NCBI GenBank assembly: GCA_007131745.1
Contig: SLPX01000270.1
Span: forward strand, 1-42,470
DNA from: Myxococcales bacterium
Lineage (GTDB): Bacteria > Myxococcota > Polyangia > HGW-17 > SLPX01
Length of the DNA stretch: 42,470 nt
Direction: 5' to 3'
Position 1 is the first letter of the stretch. Each line of letters opens with the position of its first letter. Position numbers and translations under genes: made by a program. The notes under the pieces were generated by a model. That model ran no database searches. It had not been told where the DNA came from and saw only the letters and a program-made list of their open reading frames with translations. Below, piece by piece: positions 40,959-42,470 of this stretch.

Positions 40959-42206
40959 TTAAACAGCCTCTGCCATTGCGTACCCTTTTTTCAGCCCGAG
41001 TTCGGCTCGGTTATCCGACCATGGTTGTCCGGACACAAGCAGGGCAAAGACAAGGTCAGCCAGTTTGCGCGCAATAGCACCACCGGCTGCCTTTGTCGAT
41101 TTGCCGCGTCTGCGCAGTCGTTCGTAATAGGTCGCAACGACTGGATTGTATTGTCGGGCTGCTGCAGAAGCGATGAGCAAGGTCATCTTAAGCATGCGAT
41201 TGCCTTTGAAGGTCATGCGATAGCGTCGTTTGGCCTCGCCGCTTTCCCAGACAATGGGATAAAGACCACAGTAGCCGACAAACCGGCCTTTGTCCGCAAA
41301 CCTGCTTATGTCGCCGACCTCGGCCAAGATGGCAGCAGCCGAAACTTTACCCAGTCCCGGAATCGTAGTCAGTACTTGATTCGGAAAGATTTCATCGAGC
41401 AGCTCTTCAATAATCGCATCGAGTTTGGTGACATGAGCCGTCAGCTCGCGAATACGATTAGCCGTGCTCGAAAAGAGCATTTGCGTACTTTTTCGAAGCG
41501 AGGCCACTGGTGCTTGGGATGCCAAAGCAAGAAGATTCTCGGCGAATGTTTCGCCCAGCAGATGTCGCGGACCATTTTTCATCTTTGCGATTTGTTCGAC
41601 GGATTTTTTCAGAATCAAGTCAGGCGAGGGCATGGTTTCGAGCGCAACCAACACACGGCTGGTCAAGCGATTTCCAAGCGATTTTTTGTAACCAGGAAAA
41701 TGATATCGCAAGAGCTTGTGCAATCGATTCTTGCAAGTAGTCCGCTCTTCGATCAGCTTGCGCCGCATTCGCGTGACCTCACGCATTTCTTCTATGCCTT
41801 CAGGCGGTGCAGCCTTTTCCTTTGGCTGAATGCGGAGCAAAAACTGAGCGATGACTTCGGCGTCAATACGATCAGTCTTCGCGCTGGTTTGCAACGCTTT
41901 GGCAAAATGTTTCACTGCCCGGGGATGCAAAACATGCACTTCAAGGCTACGGCGTTTTTCGTTACGCAATGCCTGCTCCAGCCGCTTGTGCATGTTCGCC
42001 GTTGCTTCCATGCCGCAAACAACCCGAGGTCGCTTGCCACACAACGTGGCCGCCGAAACGATAGCCGCCCTCAACTCCGTCCACCCTTCGGGATCGTTGC
42101 TGTAGGTGGCTTTCGGTCTCACACTTCGGCTTTCATTGTCGACAAAACACACATCAACTTTTCTATTCGCCACATCAATACCAACATACAGTTCACGACG
42201 CGCCAT
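40959..42206 (-). CDS. IS110-family transposase (DEDD recombinase)
   Basis: 415 residues, the usual size. The N-terminal DEDD domain has YVGIDVANRKVDV (first Asp), CGMEATANMH (Glu) and KTDRIDAEVIAQF (Asp pair). The C-terminal Transposase_20 domain has LTTIPGLGKVSAAAILAEVG, RFVGYCGLYPIVWESG and RMLKMTLLIASAAARQYNP, with the catalytic Ser inside. Such enzymes cut and rejoin DNA guided by a bridge RNA encoded next to the gene. The ATG at 42206 has GGAGG 6 nt upstream (42213-42217); the open frame reaches 42242. No frameshift or stop is seen, so it may be active. A 619-codon frame on the other strand is its shadow. Confidence 0.95.
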   Translation of the reverse strand: MARRELYVGIDVANRKVDVCFVDNESRSVRPKATYSNDPEGWTELRAAIVSAATLCGKRPRVVCGMEATANMHKRLEQALRNEKRRSLEVHVLHPRAVKHFAKALQTSAKTDRIDAEVIAQFLLRIQPKEKAAPPEGIEEMREVTRMRRKLIEERTTCKNRLHKLLRYHFPGYKKSLGNRLTSRVLVALETMPSPDLILKKSVEQIAKMKNGPRHLLGETFAENLLALASQAPVASLRKSTQMLFSSTANRIRELTAHVTKLDAIIEELLDEIFPNQVLTTIPGLGKVSAAAILAEVGDISRFADKGRFVGYCGLYPIVWESGEAKRRYRMTFKGNRMLKMTLLIASAAARQYNPVVATYYERLRRRGKSTKAAGGAIARKLADLVFALLVSGQPWSDNRAELGLKKGYAMAEAV

Positions 42207-42470
42207 ACTGTTCCTCCTTCGCTGAGTGAGAACAAATGCCATCGGCGAGGGAGTCCCTCATGCTCACACGGCCGGGCTTTTCCTCCTGAATTGAGCGGTC
42301 GTGCCGCAGTTTGCAATAAAAGCTCTGGGCCGTGCGCCGAGGGGTCACGCTCCTTTTCGCGGTCGTGCCGCACAAATCATGAAGACCTGATCCCCGACGC
42401 CGTGGCCCAGACAATCTATCCCAATCCTGATTCCCGTTCCACTGGGTCGGGACAACAACTGTTATAGGAG
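42207..42470 (-). ncRNA. Candidate bridge-RNA region upstream of IS110 transposase
   Basis: Non-coding sequence directly upstream of the transposase, where IS110-type elements encode their bridge RNA. GCGGTCGTGCCGCA occurs twice (42295-42308 and 42359-42372), 64 bp apart. Each copy can fold into a short GCGG/CCGC stem. The stretch between the copies is GC-rich and hairpin-prone. The RNA's ends, and its target- and donor-binding loops, cannot be assigned from the sequence alone. Confidence 0.4.
42295..42372. repeat. 14-bp direct repeat pair in the IS110 5' region
   Basis: GCGGTCGTGCCGCA at 42295-42308 and again at 42359-42372. Each copy is an imperfect palindrome. The spacing and place suggest repeated elements of one structured RNA or binding sites for the transposase. 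Confidence 0.85.

Larger units (their letters stand above)
40959..42470 (-). mobile_element. IS110-family insertion sequence, boundaries not determined
   Basis: The intact transposase and its upstream non-coding sequence mark an IS110-family element. These elements lack strong terminal inverted repeats and give no target duplication, so the ends cannot be set by eye. The upstream end lies at or beyond the window edge; the downstream end is at 40959 or further left. The given coordinates are a minimum. Confidence 0.75.

Noticed and set aside
40608..42467. 619-codon open frame on the plus strand
   Set aside because: It lies opposite the IS110 transposase, has no family motifs and an implausible composition. 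The minus-strand protein has all IS110 features.

Overview
Organism. The window looks like a chromosomal segment of a Myxococcota-like (former Deltaproteobacteria) Gram-negative bacterium. The main evidence is a block that matches, gene for gene, the core of the Myxococcus Glt/Nfs-Agl surface machinery: large periplasmic TPR proteins, a TPR lipoprotein, a small anchored protein, one TolQ and two TolR proteins, and an FHA-like/TM/TonB-like protein. A short Wza-type exporter next to a separate beta-barrel, a double-FHA membrane protein and many TPR/coiled-coil lipoproteins fit the same assignment. The base composition is only moderately GC-rich, lower than in typical Myxococcus, so a divergent lineage is likely. 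No rRNA, tRNA or CRISPR array was seen. LAYOUT. (1) 1-7131: an MGAT/TMEM68-like acyltransferase with a coupled unknown envelope protein (minus), a 10-bp tandem-repeat array, ribF, a short TPR plus DUF4912-like protein, a DPM1/GtrB-like glycosyltransferase and a CapD/PglF-type sugar-nucleotide dehydratase (plus). (2) 7168-14721 (minus): surface polysaccharide genes, namely a Wzy/WaaL-like polymerase or ligase with TPRs, a short OPX (Wza-like) lipoprotein, a beta-barrel porin, a periplasmic coiled-coil protein, an RmlA-like nucleotidyltransferase and RmlD. (3) 14738-28485 (minus): the Glt/Agl-like machine in two blocks. The upstream block is an unknown secreted protein followed by GltC-, GltD-, GltE- and GltF-like genes. 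After a 413-bp structured gap comes the downstream block of TolQ, TolR, TolR and the GltG-like protein, which runs on into rmlD and rmlA. (4) 28775-30623 (minus): the conserved rplU-rpmA-obgE operon; obgE starts at TTG. (5) 31074-35479 (plus): the double-FHA TPR membrane protein, a directly repeated element, a penicillin-binding transpeptidase and a membrane protein with an HExxH motif. (6) 35483-40500: dusB and a radical SAM gene (minus), a Cys-repeat lipoprotein (plus), an IHF/HU gene (minus), a small secreted protein (plus) and a TPR membrane protein (minus). (7) 40600-42470: an IS110-family element with unexplained structured non-coding flanks. HOW THE GENES FIT TOGETHER. Regions 1 and 2 could make and export a surface polymer: dehydratase, nucleotidyltransferase, polyprenyl-P glycosyltransferase, polymerase, OPX and porin. 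Region 3 supplies a proton-driven motor with a periplasmic TPR scaffold, of the kind Myxococcus uses for gliding or for moving spore-coat polymer over the cell surface. That both lie side by side on one strand is the most notable point of the window. The functional link is inference.
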